Assembly (NCBI GenBank): GCA_945874145.1
Contig: CAMCFN010000032.1
Location: 1 to 48,605 of the forward strand
DNA length: 48,605 nucleotides
Direction of reading: 5' to 3'
Source of the DNA: Akkermansia muciniphila
GTDB lineage: Bacteria; Verrucomicrobiota; Verrucomicrobiia; Limisphaerales; SXTU01
The position numbers and the translations under genes were made by a program. Each line of letters opens with the position of its first letter. Position 1 is the first letter of the stretch. Of the stretch, positions 8,593 through 17,583 are shown piece by piece. The notes beneath the pieces were generated by a model, which saw only the letters and a program-made list of their open reading frames with translations, was not told the origin of the DNA and made no database searches.

Positions 8593-10713
8593 TCAGTTCG
8601 CCTGTAGTTTCGCCACCTCACTGGCGCTGAGGGCGCGGTTGAACACGGCGACTTCATCGAGCCGGCCTTCCCAGTTCGAGTCGTTGTCACTGCGGCCGCC
8701 GATGAAGCACTGGTCAAACCCGGCCGGGAACTTCGCGGGCACCTTGGTCTCCAGTTCGAGCTGGCCGTTGAGGTAGGCGCGCACGGTGCCGCCGTCACGG
8801 ACCAGAACAACATGCTGCCATTGCCAGCGCGGGATTTCCGTCTTGCCCGCCGTAACGAACTTCGCGTCTTCGCCGTGTAGGAAGATGAGCTTGCCGGTGT
8901 GGCCGCTCTTGCCGCCGATGCCGAGGTGATCGCCGAATGGTCCGAGGCCGTGATCGTGGTCACGCGAGAAGAGCCACCCGCTCACATCGCGACCAGTGTT
9001 GGGCATGCCATTCCACAGCCACAGCGAAACCGAATAACGGTCGCCCAGCCCGGCCATCCGGGCGCGCAGGCGTCCACCAACGAAGTGCGGGGCGCGGTTC
9101 ACCTCGCCTGGCTCGCAAAACGCGTCGGGGCGCGGACCGGCGAGATAGTAGGTGATTTCACGCTCGTAGGCCGCGTCATGGCCGAGGCCGCTGGCATCAG
9201 CGGCGTGCGGGCCGGTGAATTCGTTCAAGCGCCAGTAGGCTGCCGGCTTCAGGCCCAGCACGCTGCGCGCGGCGGGACCATCGCTGAGCTTCCAGGCGCG
9301 GCGGGGCTTGCCGGTGACCTGTTCGAGCAGGCCGATGGCCGCCTCCGCAATCTTCGGTTCGGCCATCACCTCCAGCCCGGCGGAACGCGCGGCCCAGGTG
9401 TTGTAGCCGCCGAAGAGATGCTGTTCGGGCGGCGGGATGTAACCGTCGCCGCCGTTGGCCAGCTCGATGACCAGGTTATGCGGCAGCGGGCTGGCGGCTT
9501 TAATCTTCAGGCCCGTGATTGCATAGGTCTCGTTCGGCGTAGTGGCGATGCCGATGTCACCCACGCGCAGCGCTTGCACGACGATTTCCGTCTGCTGCGC
9601 CTCGTGCAGCAGGATCTGCTCGCGGGCGTAAACCTCGGTGGTGGTTTTGACCAGCCGGTTCGTGACGCCGGCCATCACCCGCTGCGCCCACTCCAGGCGC
9701 TGCTTGTCGGGCACGCGGTATTGCAACGTCATGCGCCGCTCGGCCATGGCGATGTCCACATCCACGCGATACTGGATGCCCCCGTAAGCCTTCATCGCCA
9801 GGTCGAGCAACCCCTTGGTGTAGTCATCAATCGTCAGCTTCGGATTCCACTCGCTCTCCGGCTTGGTGTAGTCGCGCCGCCAGATGTCGCCGCTGCAACC
9901 GTGCGACATGAGCCCGACGAAGGCGGGCTTGCCCGGCGTGGCCTCGGGAGCGATGCGCGCCTTCAAACCCTCCGCGAACAGCCCGAAGTAATCCGCGCTG
10001 ATGTCCGCGTCGCTGAAGTAATGCATCGAGAAGTTCCCGAGCACCGCCAGCGGCCGGCCCGCGCGCGACTGGATCGAGATGAGCGCGAGGTCGGGATCCT
10101 TCGGCCCCGCTTCGCCCGTGACATCGTCCCAGACGCGGCCCGCGTGCATGTTCGCGCGCACCGTCTTGTTGCCGAACGGATCTTCCGCGATGCGATCGGG
10201 CCGGCGAATCCACTGGCGCAAGGCGGTGAAGTCCGCCGCGTCAATCTTCGCGAAGCCGATGCGGGCCGGCTCCAGGTTTGCCTGCGCGGCGGCGATGGCC
10301 TCCACCAACCTGTCGCGCAGGAAGGGCACATAGCGCGGGTCGGCATCGGTGCCCAGGCAGCCCATCGAAGCGGGCGCGCTGTGCGAGTGGGTGGCGGAGA
10401 TGAGCAGGCGGTCCGTGGGAATGCCCGTGCGCTTCGCTGCCAGTGCCTTGGCCTCGTCCAGCAACGGCCGGCCCATCATGCAACTGTCCACGACGACGAT
10501 GGCGAGCTGGCTCTTGCTGTCCGCCAGCACGATGGCGCGGGCGTTGACGCGGGTTTTGATCTTCTCCACGGAGCGGCTGGTCATGCCGCCGTTGACCAGC
10601 ACCGGCAGCACGGCGGGCGTGACGTCAATGACGGCGGCTCCGGCCTTGAACTCCGCGCGGGCGGCGGCCAGCGAAAGGCTGAGACAGATGGTGGTGAGGA
10701 GGCATTGTTTCAT
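8593..10713 (-). CDS. Neutral ceramidase-like protein with C-terminal LamG domain
   Basis: A 706-residue exported protein (signal peptide residues 1-20, AARA cleavage). Residues about 21-470 resemble the N-terminal zinc domain of neutral/alkaline non-lysosomal ceramidases: FKAGAAVIDVTP at the start, ATHSHSAPASMG at 107-118 matching the zinc-binding HTHSGP motif, and LGNFSMHYF and GCSGDIW further on. Residues about 495-705 form a concanavalin-like LamG domain: YWRLNE, then WLWN, WQHVVLVRDGGTVRAYLNG and GRLDEVAVFNRALSASEVAKL. The LamG part probably binds glycans. Family knowledge: neutral ceramidase splits ceramide to sphingosine and fatty acid. Many environmental bacterial relatives have unknown substrates, so ceramidase activity is inference. 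It lies 30 bp after the TolB-like gene. Confidence 0.82.
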   Translation of the reverse strand: MKQCLLTTICLSLSLAAARAEFKAGAAVIDVTPAVLPVLVNGGMTSRSVEKIKTRVNARAIVLADSKSQLAIVVVDSCMMGRPLLDEAKALAAKRTGIPTDRLLISATHSHSAPASMGCLGTDADPRYVPFLRDRLVEAIAAAQANLEPARIGFAKIDAADFTALRQWIRRPDRIAEDPFGNKTVRANMHAGRVWDDVTGEAGPKDPDLALISIQSRAGRPLAVLGNFSMHYFSDADISADYFGLFAEGLKARIAPEATPGKPAFVGLMSHGCSGDIWRRDYTKPESEWNPKLTIDDYTKGLLDLAMKAYGGIQYRVDVDIAMAERRMTLQYRVPDKQRLEWAQRVMAGVTNRLVKTTTEVYAREQILLHEAQQTEIVVQALRVGDIGIATTPNETYAITGLKIKAASPLPHNLVIELANGGDGYIPPPEQHLFGGYNTWAARSAGLEVMAEPKIAEAAIGLLEQVTGKPRRAWKLSDGPAARSVLGLKPAAYWRLNEFTGPHAADASGLGHDAAYEREITYYLAGPRPDAFCEPGEVNRAPHFVGGRLRARMAGLGDRYSVSLWLWNGMPNTGRDVSGWLFSRDHDHGLGPFGDHLGIGGKSGHTGKLIFLHGEDAKFVTAGKTEIPRWQWQHVVLVRDGGTVRAYLNGQLELETKVPAKFPAGFDQCFIGGRSDNDSNWEGRLDEVAVFNRALSASEVAKLQAN

Positions 10714-10743
10714 AAATATCAGTGGCGAAGTTGGACGCTTGGC

Positions 10744-11925
10744 TCATTGCGGGACAGGCTGCCAATGCGGCCACATTGCAGCGTGGCCGGCCTCGTGGTG
10801 GGTGATTTGTTTCATGGACCCATCCGCGAGCCGCAGGACAACCATCTGACGGACACCGCCGTGCTTTGATCCACACACGAGAAAATTTCCGTCCGGCGAT
10901 GGCTGCGGATGGTAATGCGTTGTTCCACCCGACGAACTCGTGACCTTCGCGATTCGGCCATCGAGCGTGGTCTGAAACAACTCCACCTCTGTCCCGACCT
11001 TGGCCGTGTAAAAGACCGACCGGCCATCAGCAGACCAGACCGGCGTGTCACTGCTGCCGCCGTGGAAATCCGGCACGTCCAGAAACTCCGTCACCCCGCG
11101 ATAGCCACCCCGATCAGCGAGCTTCCGCAGGCCGCTGCCGTCCGAGAGCACGACGTGCGGGTGGCAGTTGTAGTGCTCGCCGCTGAGGAAGAGCACATGC
11201 GCACCGTCCGGCGACCATGTGGGCGCGAAGTTGAACGGCTTGCCAGTGTCCACCCGCCGCGCGTTGCTCCCGTCGGCGTCCGCGAGGAAGACCTGGTAAT
11301 TCTTGTGGTAGGCAATGCGCCGCCCGTCGCGCGAGCTGCTGAAGCCGTAGGAAAACTCTTGGGAAGCCTTCGTCAGATCGGTCTTGTTGCGCCCGTCGCG
11401 GTCCATGCGGAACGGGTGCGAGTTGCCGTCAATCAGCGCGGTGAAACCCAGCTTCGTGGCATCGCCCGGCCAGAAGAAGAGGCCGCCGTTGTAGTTGCTC
11501 ACGCGCTCAATGGCCGTGAGGTTCGTCGCGCGCCCCGTGGCCAGCTCGACGAGGAAGGCGTCCACCAACCAGCCGTCCTGTGTGTGGCGGAACTGTTTGT
11601 GCTCCTCCTCCCCGCGCGCGTTCGCCTGGCTTTGCCAGCCGCGTGAGATGATTGCCGTCTTCCCATCCGGCGACCACCCGACAAACTGCGTCCATGCGTC
11701 CGCCTCGCGGACAATCTCCGCCGCCAGCTCGCGCCGTCCGGTGCCATCGGCGCGCGCAACCACAGCCCGCATGGTCCGCACATTCGCGTGCCGCCCGCCG
11801 GGGAGATTGCAGCGAAACTCGGTGAAGCCCACCAGTGGCCCGCTCAATTCCGCATCCGCAGCGGTTGAGCCGCCTGCCAGAGCAAGCAGCCAAGCCGCCA
11901 GAGCGATGTGCCCGAGCCACCTCAC
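10744..11925 (-). CDS. Exported WD40-like/TolB-type beta-propeller protein
   Basis: A 393-residue protein with a signal peptide (residues 1-22). It carries repeated PD40-type blades, recognisable as F-x-x-W-S-P-D-G-K or variants: VGWSPDGKTAII, SSSRDGRRIAYH, APTWSPDGAHVLFLSG, VWSADGRSVFYTA and PQPSPDGNFLVCGS. This is the propeller of TolB and oligogalacturonate lyase-like proteins. The presence of H-x-x-H style residues (EHYNCHPH, THYHPQPSPDG) resembles the oligogalacturonide lyase propeller family (Pfam PF14583). A lyase or binding role in the periplasm is therefore possible but not demonstrated. Its ATG overlaps the stop of the upstream BNR gene (ATGA at 11922-11925), indicating translational coupling. 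Confidence 0.75.
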   Translation of the reverse strand: MRWLGHIALAAWLLALAGGSTAADAELSGPLVGFTEFRCNLPGGRHANVRTMRAVVARADGTGRRELAAEIVREADAWTQFVGWSPDGKTAIISRGWQSQANARGEEEHKQFRHTQDGWLVDAFLVELATGRATNLTAIERVSNYNGGLFFWPGDATKLGFTALIDGNSHPFRMDRDGRNKTDLTKASQEFSYGFSSSRDGRRIAYHKNYQVFLADADGSNARRVDTGKPFNFAPTWSPDGAHVLFLSGEHYNCHPHVVLSDGSGLRKLADRGGYRGVTEFLDVPDFHGGSSDTPVWSADGRSVFYTAKVGTEVELFQTTLDGRIAKVTSSSGGTTHYHPQPSPDGNFLVCGSKHGGVRQMVVLRLADGSMKQITHHEAGHAAMWPHWQPVPQ

Positions 11926-13037
11926 CGCACTTCCTCCCAGTTGAACTCCAGTTGGATGATGTCCGGGGCGCGCTTGGCGACCCCCTTGTAGGTGATGAGG
12001 TTGAACGCGGTGTGGTTCCCACGCTGCCGCCAGTATGGCACGGCGTAGTAACCGTCGATGACGTTTGCGCCCTCGGCGTTGTCCAGCAGCACGTGCTTCT
12101 TGATCGCGAAGGTCTCGGGGTCGAACCGGAACAGGCTGAGGCGCATCGGGCCGCTGTCCGTCGAGTTACGGCCAAGGAGATACCAGCCGCCGTCGCGCGT
12201 GAAGACGCGAGGGCGGCCAACGTGCGATTGGATGAAGGCGTTGGCGGCGGTGAGGTTCACTTTGCGCTGGAGCTGGAACGCGCCGTCGGTCTTCACCAGC
12301 CACTGGCGGTTGTCGTAGCCGCGCGCGGCGATGATGAAGCCCTCGCCGTGTCGGGCGAAGGAGCTTTCGTTGATCGGGTGATCGCCGAACTCCTTCGTCA
12401 GGTTGCGCACGAAGCGCCAGGACTTCCCGTTGTCCTCGGAGCGGATGACATCCACCGATCCCGAGACCGGACGCGGCGGATAAACCGTCTTGCCGCCGGC
12501 GAGATTGGTGAAGGTCATCGCCAGCAGCCAGGTCGTCTGCCTTTCCGAGATCGCCTCGAACGCGTAGCCGTATTCCACGCCGTCCACAATACCCACGCGT
12601 TCAACCGGGCCGAACGTCGCGCCGCCATCCTGGGAGCGGACCACCCGCAGGCCGATGCGGGCGGGCGCGGTTTTCTGCTGGGCATCAATGTAGCTGGCGA
12701 GGTCGCCATTCGGGAAACGCACCCACTCGCCCATCTGCATGATCTTGTCGTCCAACTCCGCCAGCGGGCCGCGCGATTTCACCTTGCCCGTCGCCGCGTC
12801 GAGTCGCAGCACAGCGAGCACGGCACCGCTGTCGCCGCCGTGGGAACGTCCGCGCTTGTAGGAGACCAGCACGTCAGCGCCAAGATCCACAAGCGCAGGA
12901 AAAGCCAGGTAAGGCGTGGCGGCGGGCACGTCCGCCGCCGTCACCAGCGGGTGCGTGCGCTTGTGGGTTGGGATGACTTGCGCCGTGCCGCCCACCGACA
13001 CGAGCAGAGTGAGGGTGAGGAACAGGGCTATCTTCAT
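11922..13037 (-). CDS. Exported BNR-repeat (sialidase-fold) protein
   Basis: A 371-residue protein with a short signal peptide (MKIALFLTLTLLVSVGGTA). Asp-box-like motifs VVRSQDGGATFGP and VIRSEDNGKSWRFV plus other strand repeats suggest a six-bladed sialidase-type propeller. Only two clear Asp boxes are seen and I cannot place the full arginine triad. It may be a BNR_4-type or binding propeller rather than a true exo-sialidase. It follows the second BNR gene by 11 bp and overlaps the TolB-like gene by 4 bp. Confidence 0.78.
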   Translation of the reverse strand: MKIALFLTLTLLVSVGGTAQVIPTHKRTHPLVTAADVPAATPYLAFPALVDLGADVLVSYKRGRSHGGDSGAVLAVLRLDAATGKVKSRGPLAELDDKIMQMGEWVRFPNGDLASYIDAQQKTAPARIGLRVVRSQDGGATFGPVERVGIVDGVEYGYAFEAISERQTTWLLAMTFTNLAGGKTVYPPRPVSGSVDVIRSEDNGKSWRFVRNLTKEFGDHPINESSFARHGEGFIIAARGYDNRQWLVKTDGAFQLQRKVNLTAANAFIQSHVGRPRVFTRDGGWYLLGRNSTDSGPMRLSLFRFDPETFAIKKHVLLDNAEGANVIDGYYAVPYWRQRGNHTAFNLITYKGVAKRAPDIIQLEFNWEEVR

Positions 13038-13048
13038 GGTGGAAGGGT

Positions 13049-14047
13049 TTAGCGTGCGGAACGGGCCGTTGCTTCGCGGCCAAGCTTCGCGACTGGCAGC
13101 CGCAGGAAGAACAGTCCTGGCCCGCCGGCCTGCTTCGCGTCCACATCGTAAAACACCACGCCGATGTTCTCCGCGTCGAGCTGCACGGTGCGCGGGCAGG
13201 CGCGGCCACCGATGGCGCGACCGGGGTTGTAGTATTCAAAGACCTCGCCCCAAGTGACGCCGTCGTCGCGCGAAAGCACGTAGCGGATGCGCTCGCCGCC
13301 CACGCCCGGCCCGAGGATTTCCGAGGCGAGCAGCCAGCCGTTTGCGAGGCAGACCATCTCATGCCGCCAGCCCTGCTCCTTCAGGTTCGGGAAGTTCGCG
13401 ATGGCTTGCCACGACTTCCCCGCGTCCGTGGAGCGTAGCCCCGCCCCGCTGATGAACGTGCCCTTCGGCGTGCGCACGATGGGCACGAGGCCGTGCGCGC
13501 GTCCGTCACCGAAGGGCTGGCTTGCGCCGGTCACGGGATCGAACACCTGCGTCTTGTCGCTCAAGGGCAGCAGCCACTGGTTCGCAGCCAGCTCGACGAT
13601 GGGATGGCGGATGATGCTCGGCGTCTTCTCGTCGCGGGGGAAGGCCTTCGGCTCGCTCCACGTCAGTCCGTCGTCGCTGGACAACGAGTAGAGGACGGAG
13701 CGCGGCTCCTTCTCGTTGGTTGCCTCGCTCCAGCGGTTCCATGCGTGCAACAGCCGGCCATCGCTCAGCGTCGTGAGCGAGCCGGGATAATAGGTCTTCT
13801 TGACCGTGGGCGCGAACGGAGCCGGCTCGCTCCACGTTGCGCCGCCGTCGGTCGAGCGCGTGATGCGCAGGTCGCGGTGGTTCACGTGTCCGTAGGTGAC
13901 GACGAGCGTCCCCTTCGCGCTGATGCAGGCGGCGGGATGGATGTGGCCGCCGAAGGGATTGCCGAGGCGAACCAGCTTCGATGGCTCGGCACCGAAGCCG
14001 ATGTTCAAGACTGCGAACAGCGCAGGAAGAAGGGTTAAGTATTTCAT
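13049..14047 (-). CDS. Exported sialidase-like (BNR/exo-alpha-sialidase family) protein
   Basis: A 332-residue protein with an N-terminal signal peptide (about 19 residues). Four Asp boxes S/T-x-D-x-G-x-T/S-W are readable: TRSTDGGATWSEP, YSLSSDDGLTWSEP, LRSTDAGKSWQA and LSRDDGVTWGEV. These support a sialidase-fold propeller. Its ATG overlaps the TGA of the sialate O-acetylesterase gene (14044-14047). That coupling fits a role in removing or handling sialic-acid-like sugars from a decorated glycan. Planctomycete and verrucomicrobial members of this family are often annotated as sialidase without biochemical proof. Confidence 0.82.
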   Translation of the reverse strand: MKYLTLLPALFAVLNIGFGAEPSKLVRLGNPFGGHIHPAACISAKGTLVVTYGHVNHRDLRITRSTDGGATWSEPAPFAPTVKKTYYPGSLTTLSDGRLLHAWNRWSEATNEKEPRSVLYSLSSDDGLTWSEPKAFPRDEKTPSIIRHPIVELAANQWLLPLSDKTQVFDPVTGASQPFGDGRAHGLVPIVRTPKGTFISGAGLRSTDAGKSWQAIANFPNLKEQGWRHEMVCLANGWLLASEILGPGVGGERIRYVLSRDDGVTWGEVFEYYNPGRAIGGRACPRTVQLDAENIGVVFYDVDAKQAGGPGLFFLRLPVAKLGREATARSAR

Positions 14048-16077
14048 TCGTCAGTGCGGAAGGTGATGGCCGGCAGGCCCTCGGCGTTGAACAGGTTTAC
14101 CACCGGGTTCCATGCCCAGCCGTAGCGGACATACTTCGGCAACGGCACGTCCGGCGAGGAGACGACGATGGTGTTGCCTTCGATGACCGCATCGGCCCAG
14201 ACCCATTCCTTGTCGGCACCGGCCACGATGAAGCCCTTGAGCTTGTCGTCGCCGGGCTTGATGCGCAGGCCGCCGCCCACGTTCTTGAAATAGAGGCGGA
14301 TCTTGTCGCCCTTGGGCAGCTCGACCTGCATCTCGGTGAACTCCGGGCCGGAGGCGACGAGGTTCGACTCGCCATAAACCAGCTTGCGCGCGACGAGCGA
14401 GAGCCGCCGCCCGACCTCCTGCTTGTTGCGCGGGTGGATGTCCTTCGGGTCGCCAATATCAATGGTCATCGCGAGGCCCGTGTTCGGCACCGTGCGCGCC
14501 GTGCGCCACTGCGACTCGCGAATCTCCGCCCAGCCCGGCTCCACTGGCTTGGTCTGCAAGCTGTTCAGGTTCGCGAGCGAGACGATGAGGAACGGAAAGT
14601 CGCCGACCTCGAACCGCTTCCGCCAGTTGGCGATGAGCGTGGGCAGCAGCCGGCGATACTGAAGCCAGAACGGCCCGTTCGCCTCGCCCTGATACCACAG
14701 CGCGCCCTTGATGCCGAAAGGCGTGAGCGGCGCGATCATGCCGTTGTAGAGCGCGCTGATGGTCTTGTAGTGGCCCACGCGCGGAATGGGAAAGGGCACG
14801 GTCAAATCCTTCATCGGCGCGGAGCGCTTGGCCTTCCACGTCCCTGCGATGCGGACCTGGTTCGTGCCGGGATTCACCGCCGGGCGCAGGCTGACGTTGC
14901 TCGGCTGCGAACAGAAGCCGCCGGGGCCGTTGGTGTTCACGATGGCGGCCACGAGGAGGTTCCTGCCCGGCTTCACGAGCGCTGCGTCCACGAGGTAGTT
15001 GCGGATGCCGGCCGTCTGCTTCGAGCCGATGATCGTGCCGTTCCACCACACCACGTCCGCGTCGCGCACGACGGAGAGGCCGAGCGCCAGGTCCTTGCCC
15101 CGCCACGACTCGGGGATGTCCACCGTGTGGCGGAACCACACGAGCCCGTCGAAGTCCTTCAGCTCCGCGAGGCCTGCCTCCTCCCACGGCTTCGGCACGG
15201 CGATGTCCAACCAGTCGCTCGTGTCGAGATTCGGGTCGGAGGCATACTTCTTCGCCGCGCTCGCCGGGTCCGCCTTCGCGGTCCACTGCTCCACCGCGCG
15301 GAAGAACTCGAAGTCCGCGCCGAAGAAGGCGTTCGTCTGGTCCAGCTCCGCGAACCGCTCGCGGAAATCAAAGGGCATCTCGCGCCGCAACGCCTCCCCG
15401 CTCACCCAGGCCTCCGCCGCCGTCGCGCCCGCCGAGCTGTGAATGAGGCCGATGGGCACGCCGAGCTTGGCCTGAAGCTCGCGCGCAAAGAAGTAGCCCA
15501 CGGCGGTGAAGTTTCGCGCGAACTCCGGGGTGCACGGCTCCCAGCGCGCGGGCGGCGGCAGCAACTCGGGTGTGAGTGCCGAGTAAAAGTTCACGGTGAA
15601 GGAGCGGATGTTCGCGTTCGTGCAGGCCTTCACCTCCTCCTCCGCGTTCTGCGCGAGGCGCACGGGCCAGTTCATGTTGGATTGCCCGGTGCAGAGCCAC
15701 ACATCGCCGAAGAGCACGTTGGCGAGCGATTCCTTCCGCCCGCCGCCCTCCACCACGACGGTGTGCGGTCCGCCGGCCGCGAACGGCCCGACCTTCGCGG
15801 CCCAGCGTCCGTCCGCGCCTGCGACGGCCTGCGCCGCCGGTTTGCCGTCCACTGCGATGGAGATTTTGTCGCCCGGCTTGGCCCAACCCCAGATCGGTGC
15901 GGCGATTTCGCGCTGCAACACCATGTCGCTCGTGAACAGCGGATGGAGAAAGGGCATCGCCCGCGGCTGCACCGGCCACCATGGCTGCGGCCCGGCGGGC
16001 TGGGCGGAAGCGGTGCGTGCATCGGCCAGCACGAACAGCGCTACGATCAAAAGCGAGGTGCGGAAGAGCAAGTTCAT
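14044..16077 (-). CDS. Sialate O-acetylesterase (SASA-domain) protein
   Basis: A 677-residue exported carbohydrate esterase. The signal peptide is at residues 1-25. GDVWLCTGQSNMNWPV at 125-140 holds the nucleophile in GQSNM. An inserted galactose-binding-like jelly roll lies at about residues 265-350 (WFRHTVDIPESWRG through PGRNLLVAAIVN). GALWYQGEAN and DIGDPKDIHPRNK near the C-terminal third carry the catalytic-triad region. It removes O-acetyl groups from sialic acids or other acetylated sugars. The start at ATG 16077 begins the signal peptide directly; a TTG four codons earlier is possible. It is 30 bp after the FAD oxidoreductase gene and overlaps the downstream sialidase-like gene. Confidence 0.88.
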   Translation of the reverse strand: MNLLFRTSLLIVALFVLADARTASAQPAGPQPWWPVQPRAMPFLHPLFTSDMVLQREIAAPIWGWAKPGDKISIAVDGKPAAQAVAGADGRWAAKVGPFAAGGPHTVVVEGGGRKESLANVLFGDVWLCTGQSNMNWPVRLAQNAEEEVKACTNANIRSFTVNFYSALTPELLPPPARWEPCTPEFARNFTAVGYFFARELQAKLGVPIGLIHSSAGATAAEAWVSGEALRREMPFDFRERFAELDQTNAFFGADFEFFRAVEQWTAKADPASAAKKYASDPNLDTSDWLDIAVPKPWEEAGLAELKDFDGLVWFRHTVDIPESWRGKDLALGLSVVRDADVVWWNGTIIGSKQTAGIRNYLVDAALVKPGRNLLVAAIVNTNGPGGFCSQPSNVSLRPAVNPGTNQVRIAGTWKAKRSAPMKDLTVPFPIPRVGHYKTISALYNGMIAPLTPFGIKGALWYQGEANGPFWLQYRRLLPTLIANWRKRFEVGDFPFLIVSLANLNSLQTKPVEPGWAEIRESQWRTARTVPNTGLAMTIDIGDPKDIHPRNKQEVGRRLSLVARKLVYGESNLVASGPEFTEMQVELPKGDKIRLYFKNVGGGLRIKPGDDKLKGFIVAGADKEWVWADAVIEGNTIVVSSPDVPLPKYVRYGWAWNPVVNLFNAEGLPAITFRTDE

Positions 16078-16107
16078 GCCGGGGTGCAAAATGAGCCGCC
16101 GACCACG

Positions 16108-17532
16108 TCAACTGCGCTGGCCGATTTTCTGGAGCCGTTCGAGTCCCTCGGTCCAGGCCACTTCGTGCGGCTGGCGGCGGCTTTGCGCGGCGAGGGCGGC
16201 CACCACGCCGGCGGCTTCGCCCATGCCGACGGCGTTGCCGGTCACGCGATAGCTGGCGTGCGCGATGTAGTCGCCGCTGATGCAGCGGCCCGCCATCATG
16301 AGGCCGTCCACGTCCGCCGCGAGGAGCGAGCGCAGCGGGATGTCGTAGGGCTTCGCCTTGATGCCCGCGCTGGTGTAGGCGGCGGTCTTGTTGTGCTCGG
16401 CGGAGATGGCGTGGATATCCACGGGGAACGTCGCGCGGACTACGGCATCGTCCTGCCGCGCGCCGGTGATCAGGTCGTTCTTGCCCACCACGTAGCGGCC
16501 ACGGATGCGGCGGCCGTCGCGCACGCCGATCTGCTCGGCGGTGGCGGCGAGCTGGATGCCTTCCCACGGACCACCCAGCTTGCGCAGGCCGTTCACGATG
16601 CGGTTCATCTCGCCGCGCGCGCGCACGGTGGCCTCGGTGACTTGCGCGGCGTCGTAGGGCTTGATGCCATACTCGTGGTTCATCATCACGAGCAGGAGGT
16701 TGTCGCGCAGCTGCCAGAGGGTGGGCTTGCTGTAGGAGGGGAAGAAGCCGGCGCGCTGGATTTCCTTGAGGAACGCGTCCTTGGCCAAACCGTCCTTCGC
16801 GCTGGGGTCGGAGGCGTGGATGTAGGCAGTGAGGGCGGCGGCGTCCTTCACCACGAGCAGGGCGTTGAGCGACATCGGCTGGCAGGGGCAGTCCTGCGCC
16901 TCGCCGATTTCCCATGCGCAACCCGCGAGCGCGCCGAGATCGCCATCGCCGGTGGTGTCGATGAACACGGGCGCGCGCCAGGCCTGCCGGCCGGACTTGG
17001 ACTCGGTGACGATGGTCGTGAGGCGGCGGCCTTCGCGATATGCGGCGGCAACGCGCGTGTGAAACTGAAATTTCACGCCCGCCTCGACGCACAAATCCTC
17101 GAGCAACTGCTTCATGCCCTCGGGTTCGTAGCAGATGCTTTTCTGGCTGGTGCCGCGCCGGACCCCGCGCTCGTCGAGCTTGCGCGTCAGTTCCTTCGCG
17201 AAGCCGGGCTTGTCGAAGTCCAGCAGGTAGCCGAGCAGGCCCGCTGTCCATACGCCGCCGAGACAGCCGCGCCACTCGAAGAGCCGCACCTTCGCCCCCG
17301 AACGCGCGGCGGTGATGGCGGCGGTGACGCCCGCCGGACCCGCGCCGCACACGATGACATCGGCGTCATTGACGAGCGGCAGCTTCATGGCCGGCTCGGC
17401 GAAGATCTGGGCGGAGGCGGCGACGACCGCAGGCTTGGTCTGGGCCTGGGCGAGCGACGGCGTCAAGGCCACGGCACCCAGCGCGGGCGCAGCCTGGAGG
17501 AAGCCGCGGCGGGAAACGGAGACGGAGTTCAT
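16108..17532 (-). CDS. Tat-exported FAD-dependent oxidoreductase
   Basis: A 474-residue protein. The Tat signal SRRGFLQAAPALGAVALTPSLAQA is at residues 7-30. The dinucleotide-binding motif DVIVCGAGPAGVTAAITAARSGAKVRLFE starts near 58, followed by GCLGGVWTAG. The match is to the FAD_oxidored family (PF12831), with a C-terminal GRCISGDYIAHASYRVTGNAVGMGEAAG segment that closes the FAD fold. In Planctomycetes and Verrucomicrobia these accompany sugar-processing genes and probably oxidise a sugar or sugar acid; the substrate is unknown. The start at 17532 was chosen because the Tat motif begins there. The frame extends 14 codons further without a better site. Confidence 0.87.
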   Translation of the reverse strand: MNSVSVSRRGFLQAAPALGAVALTPSLAQAQTKPAVVAASAQIFAEPAMKLPLVNDADVIVCGAGPAGVTAAITAARSGAKVRLFEWRGCLGGVWTAGLLGYLLDFDKPGFAKELTRKLDERGVRRGTSQKSICYEPEGMKQLLEDLCVEAGVKFQFHTRVAAAYREGRRLTTIVTESKSGRQAWRAPVFIDTTGDGDLGALAGCAWEIGEAQDCPCQPMSLNALLVVKDAAALTAYIHASDPSAKDGLAKDAFLKEIQRAGFFPSYSKPTLWQLRDNLLLVMMNHEYGIKPYDAAQVTEATVRARGEMNRIVNGLRKLGGPWEGIQLAATAEQIGVRDGRRIRGRYVVGKNDLITGARQDDAVVRATFPVDIHAISAEHNKTAAYTSAGIKAKPYDIPLRSLLAADVDGLMMAGRCISGDYIAHASYRVTGNAVGMGEAAGVVAALAAQSRRQPHEVAWTEGLERLQKIGQRS

Positions 17533-17583
17533 GCTGGCTTCAGTAACAGTCCCGCCCGCCCGGGAAAAGGCCAAACCGGTGAC

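Noticed and set aside
8593..16077. A classical sialic acid utilisation (nan) operon
   Set aside because: No N-acetylneuraminate lyase, kinase, epimerase or transporter is present; only exported esterase and propeller proteins.
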